The translations under genes and the position numbers were made by a program. Under the pieces are notes generated by a model. It was not told the DNA's origin. It made no database searches and was given only the letters and a program-made list of their open reading frames with translations. Shown one piece after another: positions 19,426 through 31,435 of a DNA stretch of 64,000 nucleotides (position 1 is its first letter; each line of letters begins with the position of its first letter). The stretch is from Pinisolibacter aquiterrae. Its GTDB lineage: Bacteria > Pseudomonadota > Alphaproteobacteria > Rhizobiales > Ancalomicrobiaceae. Location: contig NZ_JAFNIH010000018.1 in the NCBI RefSeq assembly GCF_019160155.1, forward strand, positions 62,001 through 126,000, given 5' to 3'.

Positions 19426-20469
19426 ATGACCGCACTATTCGGGACGGAGCGACGCGGAGCCGAACGACCGGCGCCTCTGGTCGATCCGTTCGGGCGCACC
19501 ATCCGCTATCTGCGCGTCTCGGTCACCGACCGCTGCGACTTCCGCTGCCACTACTGCATGTCGGAGGACATGACGTTCCTGCCCAAGCGGGACGTGCTCA
19601 GCCTCGAGGAACTCGACCGGCTGTGCTCGGCCTTCGTCGGGCTCGGCACGCGCAAGATTCGCCTGACCGGCGGCGAGCCGCTGGTGCGCAAGGGCGTGAT
19701 GACGCTGATCGCCTCGCTCGCCCGCCATCTCGAGAGCGGCGCCCTCGACGAGTTGACGCTGACCACCAACGGGTCGCAACTCGCTCACCGGGCGCGCGAA
19801 CTGGCCGACCTCGGCATTCGCCGCATCAACGTCTCGCTCGACACGCTCGACGCGGACAAGTTCCGCAAGATCACCCGCTGGGGCGAGATCGGGCCGGTCC
19901 TCGCCGGTCTCGACGCGGCGCTGGCGGCCGGGCTCGACGTCAAGATCAACACGGTGGCGGTCAAGGGGTTCAACGACGGCGAGATCGACGATCTCCTGCG
20001 CTTCGCCCATGGCCGCGGCATGGCGATGACGCTGATCGAGACGATGCCGCTCGGCGAGGTCGGCGGCGAGCGCGCCGATCAGTATCTGCCGCTGTCGAAG
20101 GTGCGCGCCGATCTCGAGACGCGGTGGACGCTCGCCGACCTCGACGTCAGCTCGGGCGGGCCGGCGCGGTACGTGCGGGTGGCGGAGACCGGCGGGCGGC
20201 TCGGCTTCATCACGCCCATGACCCACAACTTCTGCGAGAGCTGCAATCGCGTCCGCCTGACCTGCACCGGCACGCTCTACATGTGTCTCGGCCAGGACGA
20301 CAGCACCGACCTGCGCAAGGTGCTGCGCGAGAAGCCCGAGAGCGACGGAGCGATCGAGACGGCGATCCGCGAGGCGGTGGCGCGCAAGCCCAAGGGACAC
20401 GATTTCGTGATCGACCGCACGGTCGGTGACGGCGTGTTGCACCGGCACATGAACACGACCGGCGGCTGA
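19426..20469 (+). CDS. moaA: GTP 3',8-cyclase (molybdenum cofactor biosynthesis protein A)
   Basis: Radical-SAM enzyme starting molybdopterin synthesis by cyclising GTP. 347 aa. The SAM-cluster motif is Cys37-x3-Cys41-x2-Cys44 in [16 protein letters not shown]; the second 4Fe-4S site is the C-terminal [21 protein letters not shown] (within two pieces). The C-terminus ends in Gly-Gly, required in known MoaA. ATG at 19426 has GGAG 6 nt upstream. The cofactor it starts is needed by TorA and FdsA in this window. moaC and moaE are not present here. Confidence 0.97.
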   Translation: MTALFGTERRGAERPAPLVDPFGRTIRYLRVSVTDRCDFRCHYCMSEDMTFLPKRDVLSLEELDRLCSAFVGLGTRKIRLTGGEPLVRKGVMTLIASLARHLESGALDELTLTTNGSQLAHRARELADLGIRRINVSLDTLDADKFRKITRWGEIGPVLAGLDAALAAGLDVKINTVAVKGFNDGEIDDLLRFAHGRGMAMTLIETMPLGEVGGERADQYLPLSKVRADLETRWTLADLDVSSGGPARYVRVAETGGRLGFITPMTHNFCESCNRVRLTCTGTLYMCLGQDDSTDLRKVLREKPESDGAIETAIREAVARKPKGHDFVIDRTVGDGVLHRHMNTTGG

Positions 20470-20594
20470 ACCGCGACGGCCGCCGCGAACGCGGGGCCGG
20501 GTCGCGACGAAGCCGGTGGCGGGGCACTCGACGAAAGGCTATGGGTGGTATCGCCTACCCCCTTCCTTTCCGTCATTCGCCGATTCGAGGCCCC

Positions 20595-21515
20595 ATGACC
20601 GACCTTCGGGACAATCGTCGCGGCATTCTGGCGATGGCGATCGCCATGGCGGCGTTCAATCTCTCCGACGCGTTGACCAAGCTCGCGACCCAGCAGCTGC
20701 CGCTCGGCGAGACGATCTTCATGCGCGGTCTGTTCGCCTCGCTGGCGGTGGCGGCGGTCGTCGCCGCCGACGGGTCGTGGCGGCGAGCGCGGGATCTCGC
20801 CACCCCGACGGTGGCGCTGCGTCTCGTCGGAGAGATCGGCGCGACGCTCTTCTATCTGATGGCACTGGTCCATGTGGCGCTGCCCAACGTCTCGGCGGTG
20901 TTTCAGGCGACGCCGCTGGCGATGACGGCGGCGGCGGCGCTGTTCCTCGGCGAGAAGGTGGGGCCGCGCCGGTGGGTCGCGATCGCGGTCGGCTTCGTCG
21001 GGGTGATGATCATCGTCCGGCCGGGTGTCGCCGGGTTCGAGCCCAATTCGATCTGGGTGCTGGTGTCGGTCGGCTTCGTGGTGGCGCGCGACGTCTCCAC
21101 CGCGCGGCTCGGCACGCGCCTGCCGACCTCGCTGGTGACGCTGGCGACGGCGGTGACGGTGACGCTGCTCGGGCTGGCGCTCCAGCCCTTCGAGGGGATG
21201 GTCTCGACGGTTCCGGTCTGGGTGATGCCGAACGTGGCGCAGACGGTGCTGCTGATGGCGACCTCGGTGGCGCTCCTGACCGGCTACGTCTGCCTGATCA
21301 AGGCGACGCAGATGGCCGAGACCTCGGCGATCGCGCCCTATCGCTACACGCTGCTGGTGTGGGCGTTCCTCTGGGGCATCGTGCTCTTCGGCGACACGCC
21401 GGACGGACCGACGCTGATCGGCGCCGCGATCGTGGTGGCGACCGGGCTCTACACCTTCCACCGCGAGCGGCTGAAGCGCGTCTCGCGCGGGGCTCGGGAC
21501 GAACCACGCGCTTGA
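20595..21515 (+). CDS. EamA-family (DMT) transporter
   Basis: 306-aa inner-membrane protein with about ten transmembrane segments arranged as two EamA repeats. The start is MTDLRDNRRGILAMAIAMAAFNLSD (ATG after GGCCCC; the ribosome site is poor). Typical landmarks are an early helix with NLSDALTKLA, FMRGLFASL, and QATPLAMTAAAALFLGEKVGPRRW in repeat one, and APYRYTLLVWAFLWGIVLFGD in repeat two. Members export amino acids, nucleosides or drugs; the substrate cannot be told. Lies 125 bp after moaA and 83 bp before the DUF475 gene. Confidence 0.88.
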   Translation: MTDLRDNRRGILAMAIAMAAFNLSDALTKLATQQLPLGETIFMRGLFASLAVAAVVAADGSWRRARDLATPTVALRLVGEIGATLFYLMALVHVALPNVSAVFQATPLAMTAAAALFLGEKVGPRRWVAIAVGFVGVMIIVRPGVAGFEPNSIWVLVSVGFVVARDVSTARLGTRLPTSLVTLATAVTVTLLGLALQPFEGMVSTVPVWVMPNVAQTVLLMATSVALLTGYVCLIKATQMAETSAIAPYRYTLLVWAFLWGIVLFGDTPDGPTLIGAAIVVATGLYTFHRERLKRVSRGARDEPRA

Positions 21516-21598
21516 CGGGACCGTCCCGCCATCCGACAAGACGGGACCGAACGTCGTCTCCCCTCCACTCGGAGACCGCGACACAGAGGCCGCCACGC

Positions 21599-22666
21599 AT
21601 GTCCGATCCGCTTCCCCGCCGCCCGACGCTCCACTATTTCCGGGGAGCGTTCGGGGTCACCGTCGTGGGGCTCCTGATCGCGGCGATCTACGGCTGGGGC
21701 GTGAGCGGCGGCGCGTCGGGCGCGGGCAAGCTCTTCTTCATCTGCGCCGTGCTGGCGATCCTCGAGATCTCGCTCTCGTTCGACAACGCGATCGTCAATG
21801 CCAACAAGCTCAAGGAGATGGCGCCGATCTGGCAGCGACGCTTCCTGACCTGGGGCATCGTCGTCGCCGTCTTCGGCATGCGCATCGTGTTCCCGCTGAT
21901 GATCGTCGCGATCGCGGCGCGGATCGGGCCGGCCGAGGCGCTGCATCTGGCGACCACCCGGCCGGCGGAATACGCCCGCATCATGCACGAGGCGCATCTG
22001 CCCATCGCCGCCTTCGGCGGCACCTTCCTGATGATGGTCGGCCTCACCTATTTCTTCGACCAGGAGAAGGACGTCCATTGGATCTTCGTCCTCGAGAAGA
22101 ACATGGCGCGCTTCGCGACGGTCGAGGGCATCCAGGTCGCGGTGGCGATCGGCTTCCTGTTGCTGTTCTCCAACCTCATCGGCGGCGAGGCGTCGGTCAC
22201 CTTCGTCTTCGCCGGGCTCTACGGGCTCCTCACCTTCCTGGCGGTGGAGGTGATCGGCGGCGTCCTCGACGCGGCGCAGCGCACGCTGCGCGAGACCGCC
22301 AAGGGCGGCGTCGGCGCCTTCCTCTACCTCGAGGTGCTCGACGCGAGCTTCTCCTTCGACGGCGTGATCGGCGCCTTCGCGCTCACCCACGATCTGATCG
22401 TCATCGCCATCGGTCTGGGGATCGGCGCCATGTACGTCCGCTCCATGACGATCATGCTGGTGGAGCGCGGCACGCTCACCTCCTATCGCTACCTCGAGCA
22501 CGGCGCCTTCTATTCGGTCTTCGTCCTCGCGGTGATCATGTTCGTCCAGACTCTCGTGCCGATTCCGGAAGTGGTCACCGGCCTCGGCGGCGCCGCCCTG
22601 ATCGGCCTCTCCTTGTGGTCGTCGATCCTCTACAATCGACGGTCGGCATCTCTGGACGGCGATTGA
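21599..22666 (+). CDS. DUF475 / TerC-like integral membrane protein
   Basis: 355 aa with about nine hydrophobic segments. EISLSFDNAIVNANKLKEM and LDASFSFDGVIGAFALT are the paired SFDxxI/SFDGV motifs of the TerC/DUF475 group, whose acidic residues in membrane helices suggest metal-ion transport; relatives are tied to tellurite resistance or manganese export. FFDQEKDVHWIFVLEKNMAR is typical of DUF475. Start at ATG 21599, the last ATG before the hydrophobic region; the frame stays open far upstream across the DMT gene, which is a shadow. Function inferred only at family level. Confidence 0.85.
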   Translation: MSDPLPRRPTLHYFRGAFGVTVVGLLIAAIYGWGVSGGASGAGKLFFICAVLAILEISLSFDNAIVNANKLKEMAPIWQRRFLTWGIVVAVFGMRIVFPLMIVAIAARIGPAEALHLATTRPAEYARIMHEAHLPIAAFGGTFLMMVGLTYFFDQEKDVHWIFVLEKNMARFATVEGIQVAVAIGFLLLFSNLIGGEASVTFVFAGLYGLLTFLAVEVIGGVLDAAQRTLRETAKGGVGAFLYLEVLDASFSFDGVIGAFALTHDLIVIAIGLGIGAMYVRSMTIMLVERGTLTSYRYLEHGAFYSVFVLAVIMFVQTLVPIPEVVTGLGGAALIGLSLWSSILYNRRSASLDGD

Positions 22667-22783
22667 CCCCCTCCCTTGCCGCAACGTGAACCGTAAAACG
22701 ACACGCGCGCCGGACGGCGTCTAAAATGTCGCGCGCGCTCCCTCGGACGGCTAGGACTCCCCGTCGCGCCTTGCTATAGGTGA

Positions 22784-22799
22784 CGATGTTCAGACATCG
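22784..22799. promoter_or_regulatory. Inverted repeat upstream of TRAP operon, candidate operator
   Basis: CGATGT-TCAG-ACATCG, six-base arms and four-base spacer, 67 bp before dctQ and just after a -10-like CTATAG (22774-22779). A candidate repressor site for the transporter genes. Confidence 0.35.
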
Positions 22800-22865
22800 G
22801 AAGCGGTCGAAAAAGCCGATGAATTTCGGCACTTCTCCGCCTCCGAGACGAGGGAGGACGTCTGC

Positions 22866-23558
22866 TTGAACGCATTCATCGCCTTTTCGCGCGCCATCGA
22901 CCGATCGACCACATGGCTCGGCCGCGTGGCCGCGTGGCTGATCGTCCTGGCGGTGTTGATCTCGACGATCAACGCGGTGATCCGCAAGGTGTTCGACGCC
23001 TCGTCGAACACTTGGCTCGAGCTGCAATGGGTGCTGTTCGGCGCCGTCTTCCTGCTGTGCGCCTCGTGGACGCTGCAGGCCAACGAGCACATCCGCATCG
23101 ACATCGTGAATTCCAACCTGTCGAAGAAGACGCGCAACATGATCGAGATGATCGGTCACGTCTTCTTCCTCCTGCCGATGGTCGCGGTATTCCTCTACAC
23201 CGGCCTGCCCTTCCTGATGCGCTCGCTGCCCGACGCCGCCTCGGTCGGCGACGTCCTCGGCAATGCCTTCCACCAGTCGCCGGTCACGACGCTGGGGCAG
23301 ATCTTCGCGCTCGGCGAACAGTCGTCCAACGCCGGCGGACTGCCGCAATGGCCGGCCAAATTCCTGATCGTTCTCGGTTTCGCGGTCCTTCTCGTCCAGG
23401 CGATCTCCGAGTTGATCAAGCGGATCGCGATCATGCGCGGCCTCATCGAGGACGTTCATGCGGTCGGCGGCCACCACGCGGCGGCGGAAGCCGAAGCCGC
23501 GCGTCTGCTCGCCGAAGCCGAGAAGCTCGCCGCCGACAAGGCCGCCGGAACCCGCTGA
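22866..23558 (+). CDS. dctQ: TRAP transporter small permease subunit
   Basis: 230 aa, four main hydrophobic segments (about 20-40, 55-72, 92-115 and 155-180), the DctQ topology, with family features NAVIRKVFDASSNTWLELQWVLF (two parts) and an acidic/alanine-rich C-terminal tail. It begins with a TTG, the only in-frame start near the GGAGG at 22852-22856; no ATG exists before the first helix. Forms the membrane part with DctM, 67 bp downstream. The binding proteins at 25.7-28.2 kb resemble TakP, which binds 2-oxoacids such as pyruvate, so the system likely imports 2-oxoacids using a sodium gradient. Confidence 0.9.
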   Translation: MNAFIAFSRAIDRSTTWLGRVAAWLIVLAVLISTINAVIRKVFDASSNTWLELQWVLFGAVFLLCASWTLQANEHIRIDIVNSNLSKKTRNMIEMIGHVFFLLPMVAVFLYTGLPFLMRSLPDAASVGDVLGNAFHQSPVTTLGQIFALGEQSSNAGGLPQWPAKFLIVLGFAVLLVQAISELIKRIAIMRGLIEDVHAVGGHHAAAEAEAARLLAEAEKLAADKAAGTR

Positions 23559-23625
23559 CCCCCTCGCCGCCGACCCGACGGGCTCGACGCGGTTTTTCCG
23601 ACCTTCCTTCGATTGGACGAGACAC

Positions 23626-25629
23626 ATGGCCGAGTTCATCGCCCACAACATCGCCCCGATCATGTTCGCCTCGCTGGTGGTGTTCCTCCTGCTCGGCTAC
23701 CCGGTCGCCTTCGCGCTGGCGGGATGCGGACTGTTCTACTTCATCGTCGGCGTCGAGCTGGCGCCGGTGTCGCACGGCACGATCCATCTCGACTGGGTAC
23801 TGTTGCAGACGCTGCCGGAACGCATCTACGGCGTCATGAACAACGACGTCCTCTTGGCGATTCCCTTCTTCACCTTCATGGGCTTGGTGCTCGAGCGTTC
23901 CGGCATGGCCGAGGACCTCCTCGACACCATCGGCCAGTTGTTCGGCACGATCCGTGGCGGTCTCGCCTATGCGGTGATCTTCGTCGGCGCGCTGCTCGCC
24001 GCCACCACCGGCGTGGTCGCGGCCTCGGTCATCTCGATGGGCCTGATCTCGCTGCCGATCATGCTGCGCTACGGCTACGATCGGCGGGTGGCGACCGGCG
24101 TCATCGCGGCCTCGGGCACGCTCGCGCAGATCATCCCGCCCTCGCTGGTGCTGATCGTCATGGCCGATCAGCTCGGCGCCGACGTCGGCTCGATGTACGA
24201 GGGCGCCTTCGTCCCCGGATTGGTGCTCGCCGGCCTCTATGCCGGCTACGTCTTCCTGGTGACGATCTTCTTCCCGAAGGCGGTGCCGGGCCTGCCGACC
24301 GAGGCGATCGGCTTCCGCGAAACCGACCCCAAGGCCGCCTCGATCCTGGCGCGCACCAACGCCGGTCTGATCCTCGCCGGTCTCGGCGCCGCCGCCGTCG
24401 GCTTCGGCATGGGGCTCAAGGACACGATCCTCGCCGGCTTCTCGTCCGGCAACGTCGGCGACACGCTCGGCGCCGTCGTGTTGCTGGTGATCGTCGTCCT
24501 TCTCCTGCTGTTCGTGATCAAGTTGATCCGCGTTCTGGCCGGGGGTGACGAGAGCCGCGGCATCCTCTCGCTCACCCTCCTGGTAATCGTCTCCGGCATC
24601 CTCGGGGTATGGACCATCTCCCGGACCGAGACCAAGGGTGGCGCCGACTTCGTCATCCTGTCGATGTCGGTGGCGGTGGCCTTCTCCTTCGTGATCGCGG
24701 TCGTCAACTGGCTCTGCAATCGCTATCTGGGCTTCCGCTTCCTGTCGAAGATCGCCCAACAGACCACCTTCGTGATGGTGCCGCCGCTGGCGCTGATCTT
24801 CCTGGTGCTCGGCACGATCTTCATCGGCGTCGCCACGCCGACCGAAGGCGGCGCCATGGGCGCGTCGGGCGCCATGCTGCTGGCGGCGCTGAAGCGGTGG
24901 ATCGACAAGGATCCGACCCGCTTCAACTTCCAGATCGTCCGCCAGGCGACCGAATCCACCGCCAAGCTCTCCGCCTTCGTCGTCTTCATCCTGATCGGCG
25001 CGCGCGTGTTCTCGCTGACCTTCTACGGCGTCAACGGTCACGTCTGGGTCGAGGAGATGCTGTCGTCGCTGCCGGGCGGCCTCTACGGCTTCCTGATCGT
25101 CGTCAACATCGCGGTATTCCTCCTGGCCTTCTTCCTCGACTTCTTCGAGCTGGCCTTCATCATCATTCCGCTGTTGAAACCCGCCGCGGAGAAGATCTTC
25201 ACCACCGATCCGACCGCGCTGATGATCGCGGCGCAGTACGGGCTGACCACGCCGGAGGACATCGCCAAGACGATGATCGTCTGGTTCGGCGTCATGCTCG
25301 GCGTCAACATGCAGACGTCGTTCATGCATCCGCCGTTCGGCTTCGCGCTGTTCTTCCTGCGCTCGGTGGCGCCGCGCAGCCCGTATATCGACAAGATCAC
25401 CGGCAAGACGATGGAGCCGGTCAAGACCACCCAGATCTACTGGGGCGCGGTGCCCTTCGTGATCATCCAGCTGATCATGGTGACGCTGGTGATGACGACG
25501 CCCGGTCTGGTGGTCTCGGAACGGGAGAAGCCGAACCTCGCCGACCAGAAGAAGGCGCTGGAGCAGCTCGACAACATTCCCTCGATCGAGATCCCCGGGC
25601 TCGACCTCGGCGCCCCGCCGAAGTTCTGA
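23626..25629 (+). CDS. dctM: TRAP transporter large permease subunit, long form
   Basis: 667 aa, well beyond the roughly 430 aa of classical DctM. Residues 1-225 and 380-667 carry the DctM pattern (IPFFTFMGLVLERSGMAEDL, ASGTLAQIIPPSLVLIVMADQ, IFIGVATPTEGGAMGASGAM). Between them lies an insert of about 150 residues with four further hydrophobic stretches (roughly 244-263, 282-302, 313-330, 343-363). Long DctM forms accompany TakP-type binding proteins. Ends convergent with a binding-protein gene, with a shared hairpin terminator. The start at 23626 lacks a strong ribosome site. Confidence 0.92.
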   Translation: MAEFIAHNIAPIMFASLVVFLLLGYPVAFALAGCGLFYFIVGVELAPVSHGTIHLDWVLLQTLPERIYGVMNNDVLLAIPFFTFMGLVLERSGMAEDLLDTIGQLFGTIRGGLAYAVIFVGALLAATTGVVAASVISMGLISLPIMLRYGYDRRVATGVIAASGTLAQIIPPSLVLIVMADQLGADVGSMYEGAFVPGLVLAGLYAGYVFLVTIFFPKAVPGLPTEAIGFRETDPKAASILARTNAGLILAGLGAAAVGFGMGLKDTILAGFSSGNVGDTLGAVVLLVIVVLLLLFVIKLIRVLAGGDESRGILSLTLLVIVSGILGVWTISRTETKGGADFVILSMSVAVAFSFVIAVVNWLCNRYLGFRFLSKIAQQTTFVMVPPLALIFLVLGTIFIGVATPTEGGAMGASGAMLLAALKRWIDKDPTRFNFQIVRQATESTAKLSAFVVFILIGARVFSLTFYGVNGHVWVEEMLSSLPGGLYGFLIVVNIAVFLLAFFLDFFELAFIIIPLLKPAAEKIFTTDPTALMIAAQYGLTTPEDIAKTMIVWFGVMLGVNMQTSFMHPPFGFALFFLRSVAPRSPYIDKITGKTMEPVKTTQIYWGAVPFVIIQLIMVTLVMTTPGLVVSEREKPNLADQKKALEQLDNIPSIEIPGLDLGAPPKF

Positions 25630-25655
25630 TCGGGGCGCGCTCCTCCCCGAACGAC

Positions 25656-25685
25656 GAAGCCCCGGCGATCGCTCGCCGGGGCTTC
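25656..25685. terminator. Bidirectional terminator between dctM and first binding protein
   Basis: 13-bp perfect arms (GAAGCCCCGGCGA / TCGCCGGGGCTTC) with TCGC loop, then TTCTTT on the plus strand. Serves convergent genes. Confidence 0.85.
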
Positions 25686-25723
25686 TTCTTTCGAGACGTC
25701 CACTCCGCGTGGCGGACGCGGCC

Positions 25724-28383
<2,660 letters not shown>

Positions 28384-29007
28384 TCACGATCGATCAAGCG
28401 CCGCCAGATCTTCCGGCCGATTGAGATTGAGGAACGGGTCACCACATTCGCTCTCGAACGACACGGTGACGAGGCCGCGCGCCTCGACCCAGCGCATCAC
28501 GCGGCGGATCGAGCCGTCGGCGAGCCCGGCGACGAGGTCGTCGAGCCCGTCGAGACGGTGGAGCGCCGCCACCGGATGGCTGCGGCCCTGCGAGGCGGCG
28601 ATCGCGACGCGGGCGTCGGGAGCCGCCGCCAGAGCCGCGGCGAGGCGCGCGACGAGATCCGTCGGCAGGTGCGGCGTATCGACCGCGACGGTGGCGAGGA
28701 GGTCGATCTCGGGCCGGATCTCGCGCAGGCGCAAGCCGGCGGCGGCGACCCCGGCGAGCGGGCCGGCCGGTTCGGCGAAGGGATCGGCGACGACCTCGAC
28801 CCCGAAAGGAGCGAACCGCCCGGGGTCGCCGTTGGCGGAGAGAAAGAGCGGCGCCACCTGTGGCGCGAAGCGGTCGACCACATGGGCGAGGAGCGGCCGG
28901 CCGCCGAGATCGAGCAGGGCCTTGTCGACCCCACCGAACCGGCGCCCCTGCCCTCCCGCCAGGATCACGCCGGCGATCGGTTCGTGCGAGCGTGAGGGAG
29001 GCGTCAT
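28384..29007 (-). CDS. mobA: Molybdenum cofactor guanylyltransferase
   Basis: Joins GMP from GTP to Mo-molybdopterin to form the MGD cofactor required by DMSO-reductase-family enzymes, here TorA and FdsA. 207 aa. The nucleotide-binding signature VILAGGQGRRFGGVDKALL is at residues 14-32, followed by LSANGDPGRFAPFG, DPFAEPAGPLAG and VAVDTPHLPTDLV. FLNLNRPEDLAAL is the typical C-terminus. Not adjacent to its usual partner mobB, which lies 15 kb away behind torA. Confidence 0.94.
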   Translation of the reverse strand: MTPPSRSHEPIAGVILAGGQGRRFGGVDKALLDLGGRPLLAHVVDRFAPQVAPLFLSANGDPGRFAPFGVEVVADPFAEPAGPLAGVAAAGLRLREIRPEIDLLATVAVDTPHLPTDLVARLAAALAAAPDARVAIAASQGRSHPVAALHRLDGLDDLVAGLADGSIRRVMRWVEARGLVTVSFESECGDPFLNLNRPEDLAALDRS

Positions 29008-29156
29008 GGGCGGGTCCGGGCAGCGGGGCGAAGCGAGGCGCGGATCATGCGTCGGCGAGGCCCGGCGGGCAAGCGCGGGCCGGTAGAGGGTCGCATCCCG
29101 CCGCGAGACGCGGTAGAAGACCGGCCTTCCCTTCGCCTCTCGGAGACATCCCGCTC

Positions 29157-30173
29157 GTGAGCCCCGTCTCGCCCCTGCGTTTCTCGGTCGCGCCGATGAT
29201 GGACTGGACGGATCGGCATTGCCGGTTCTTCCATCGTCTCCTCACGCGCCGCGCCGCGCTCTTCACCGAGATGGTGACGGCGCCGGCGGTGATCCACGGC
29301 GATCGCGATCGGCTGCTCGGGTTTTCGCCCGAGGAGCATCCGGTGGTGTGCCAGCTCGGCGGCTCGGACCCGCGTCAGCTGGCGGAAGCCGCGCGGATCG
29401 TCGAGGGGTTCGGCTACGACCAGATCGACCTCAATTGCGGCTGCCCTTCCGACCGGGTCCAGTCGGGCCGCTTCGGCGCCTGTCTGATGGCCGAGCCGGA
29501 TCTGGTGGCGGAGTGCGTCGATGCGATGCGCGGCGCGGTTTCGCTGCCGGTCTCGGTCAAGTGCCGGATCGGCATCGACGACGCCGAGCCCACCGTGATG
29601 CTGCCGGGCTTCGTCGAGAAGGTGGCGGCGGCGGGTGTCGCCTCGCTGACGATCCATGCCCGCAAGGCGTGGCTCCAGGGGCTTTCGCCGAAGGAGAACC
29701 GCTCGGTGCCGCCGCTCGACTACGATCTCGTCTTCGCGATCAAGGCCGCTCATCCCACCCTCCCGATCGCCCTCAACGGCGGCATCGGCGATCTCGATCG
29801 GGCCGAGGCGCTGCTCGCCCCGCGCGACGGCGTGCGGCTCGACGGGGTGATGCTGGGGCGGGCGGCCTACGACACGCCGGCGCTGCTGGCGGCGGTCGAT
29901 CGGCGGATCTTCGGCGAGGCGGTCGCCGATCCCGATCCGTTCGAGGTGGTCGAGCGGATGGAGCCCTACGTCGCCGCCCATCTCGCCGAGCCGGGCGCCA
30001 AGCTCGGGCAGGTGACGCGCCACATGCTCGGCCTCTTCGCCGGACGGCCGGGCGCGCGGACGTGGCGGCGGATCCTGACGGTGAAGTCGATCGAGAGCGG
30101 GGCGGGGCTCGAGGTGTTGCGCGAGGCGCTCGACGCGGTGCGGCGGCCGGTGGCGGAACGCGCAGCCTCGTGA
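29157..30173 (+). CDS. dusA: tRNA-dihydrouridine synthase A
   Basis: FMN enzyme reducing uridines 20/20a in the tRNA D-loop. 338 aa from the GTG at 29157 (VSPVSPLRFSVAPMMDWTDRHC), the only start close to the conserved N-terminus. DusA hallmarks: APMMDWTDRHCRFF, QLGGSDP, DLNCGCPSDRVQSGRFGACLM with the catalytic Cys, SVKCRIGIDD, HARKAWLQGLSPKENRS and GVMLGRAAYDTP. Divergent from mobA (149 bp) and convergent with the DUF1289 gene (9 bp). Confidence 0.95.
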   Translation: MSPVSPLRFSVAPMMDWTDRHCRFFHRLLTRRAALFTEMVTAPAVIHGDRDRLLGFSPEEHPVVCQLGGSDPRQLAEAARIVEGFGYDQIDLNCGCPSDRVQSGRFGACLMAEPDLVAECVDAMRGAVSLPVSVKCRIGIDDAEPTVMLPGFVEKVAAAGVASLTIHARKAWLQGLSPKENRSVPPLDYDLVFAIKAAHPTLPIALNGGIGDLDRAEALLAPRDGVRLDGVMLGRAAYDTPALLAAVDRRIFGEAVADPDPFEVVERMEPYVAAHLAEPGAKLGQVTRHMLGLFAGRPGARTWRRILTVKSIESGAGLEVLREALDAVRRPVAERAAS

Positions 30174-30182
30174 GGGGCGAAT

Positions 30183-30419
30183 TCAGGCGCCGCGCGCGGC
30201 CGCCTCGCGGCGCTCGCGCAGGCGGGCCTCCTTCTCGGCATGGGCGGCGCGGCGGGCGGGAAGATCGTCGATGATCTTCGCGCGGCGGGCGTCGGTGAAC
30301 TTCGTCCACTTGGCGATCTCGTCGATCGTCCGGAAACAGCCGTGACAGACCTTCTCGATCGGATGGAGTTGGCACTGCTTGCGGCAGGGCGAGGCGATCG
30401 GGGGGACTTCGGACGGCAT
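30183..30419 (-). CDS. DUF1289 small cysteine protein
   Basis: 78 aa. The N-terminal SPCRKQCQLHPIEKVCHGCFRTIDEIAKW (in pieces: SPCRKQC, KVCHGCFRT, DEIAKWTKF) has the four-cysteine CxxxC...CxxC pattern of DUF1289, predicted to bind iron-sulfur or zinc. The C-terminal 25 residues are a basic helix (RAAHAEKEARLRERREA). Start chosen at MPSEVPPIASPC as in relatives; the longer frame upstream overlaps cobS in another frame. Role unknown; cobS lies 71 bp upstream on the same strand. Confidence 0.88.
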   Translation of the reverse strand: MPSEVPPIASPCRKQCQLHPIEKVCHGCFRTIDEIAKWTKFTDARRAKIIDDLPARRAAHAEKEARLRERREAAARGA

Positions 30420-30490
30420 CGGCGACCTCTTCGAGACCGGCTCAACATGGGGCGGTCGGGCGGCGCGATCAAGCCGCGCCCCGGCCTCGG

Positions 30491-31300
30491 TCACATCGAG
30501 AGGCCGATCAGCAGGCCGATCTCGGACAGGAGCGTGCCGGCGCCGACGACGTCGCCCGTGACGCCGCCGATCGCGCGCTTGGCCTGAGCGGCGAGCGCGG
30601 TGAGAGCGCCGAGCGCGACGCCGAAGGCCGCCAGCGCCTCGGCCGGGCCGACGACGGCCGGCACCACCGCCAGGAAGATCACCGCGGCGACGGCGAAGGC
30701 GACGGCGAGCGCCATGGTCTCCGGCCGGCCGACGGACTTCGCCAGACCGTCGGAGCGGGCCGGCGGCAACAGCACCATCAGCGCGAGCGGCGCGACCCGG
30801 GCGAGCGGCGCGACGGCGACGAGGAGCAGCGCCGCCCAACCGCCGAAGCGCTCCAGGAGATCGGCGATCAGCGCGACGCGCAGAACGAACTGTGCGGCGA
30901 GCGCGACCCCACCGAAGGCACCGATGCGGCTGTCCTTCATGATCGCCAGCCGGCGCTCGGCGGTGCGCCCGCCGGCGAAGGCGTCGGCGACGTCGGCGAG
31001 GCCGTCTTCGTGGAAGGCGCCGGTGATCAGGGTGGCGGCGACCACCGTGACGGTGGCGACCACCAGGGCGGAGAGATCGGTGTGATCGAGGAGAGCCGCG
31101 ATCATCGCCACCGGCGCGACGACGATCAGCGCGGCGAGCGGCAGCATGCGCAGAGCGCGGGCGAAGGGCGGCGGTTCGGCGAGATCGTCGGCGGGGCCGA
31201 GACGCGGCAGCGGCAGGCGCGACCAGAAGCGCACCATCGCCGCGGTCTCCGCCAGGAGGCCGGCGAGAAACGTCACGGGTCGGGTCGACGGTTCGCTCAC
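30491..31300 (-). CDS. cobS: Adenosylcobinamide-GDP ribazoletransferase (cobalamin synthase)
   Basis: Inner-membrane enzyme joining adenosylcobinamide-GDP and alpha-ribazole (phosphate) in the last steps of B12 assembly. 269 aa with about six hydrophobic segments. The signature ITGAFHEDGLADVADAFAGG and RRLAIMKDSRIGAFGGVAL is intact, and RAIGGVTGDVVGA is the conserved late motif. Starts at GTG 31300, preceded by GGAGG 5 nt away; the upstream residues in frame are dispensable. Divergent from cobT, which makes the alpha-ribazole phosphate, over 135 bp. Confidence 0.94.
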   Translation of the reverse strand: MSEPSTRPVTFLAGLLAETAAMVRFWSRLPLPRLGPADDLAEPPPFARALRMLPLAALIVVAPVAMIAALLDHTDLSALVVATVTVVAATLITGAFHEDGLADVADAFAGGRTAERRLAIMKDSRIGAFGGVALAAQFVLRVALIADLLERFGGWAALLLVAVAPLARVAPLALMVLLPPARSDGLAKSVGRPETMALAVAFAVAAVIFLAVVPAVVGPAEALAAFGVALGALTALAAQAKRAIGGVTGDVVGAGTLLSEIGLLIGLSM

Positions 31301-31435
31301 GACTTCCTCCCCCACGATCGCGGACGCCGACGTCCGCTCCCCGCCTTCGTTTCGGACTCCGCTTCGGCTTGCCGCGCGAGCGCCCGAGGTATAGACGGCC
31401 CGCACGAGAGCCCTTCAGCCTCACGAGGATCTGCC

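Noticed and set aside
20516-21598. Possible long N-terminal fusion to the DUF475 protein running through the EamA transporter gene.
   Set aside because: The open frame is a +1 shadow of the transporter; the DUF475 family starts at the ATG at 21599.
31301-31435. Cobalamin riboswitch between cobS and cobT.
   Set aside because: The region is only 135 bp, divergent, and I see no B12-box or the expected set of stems.
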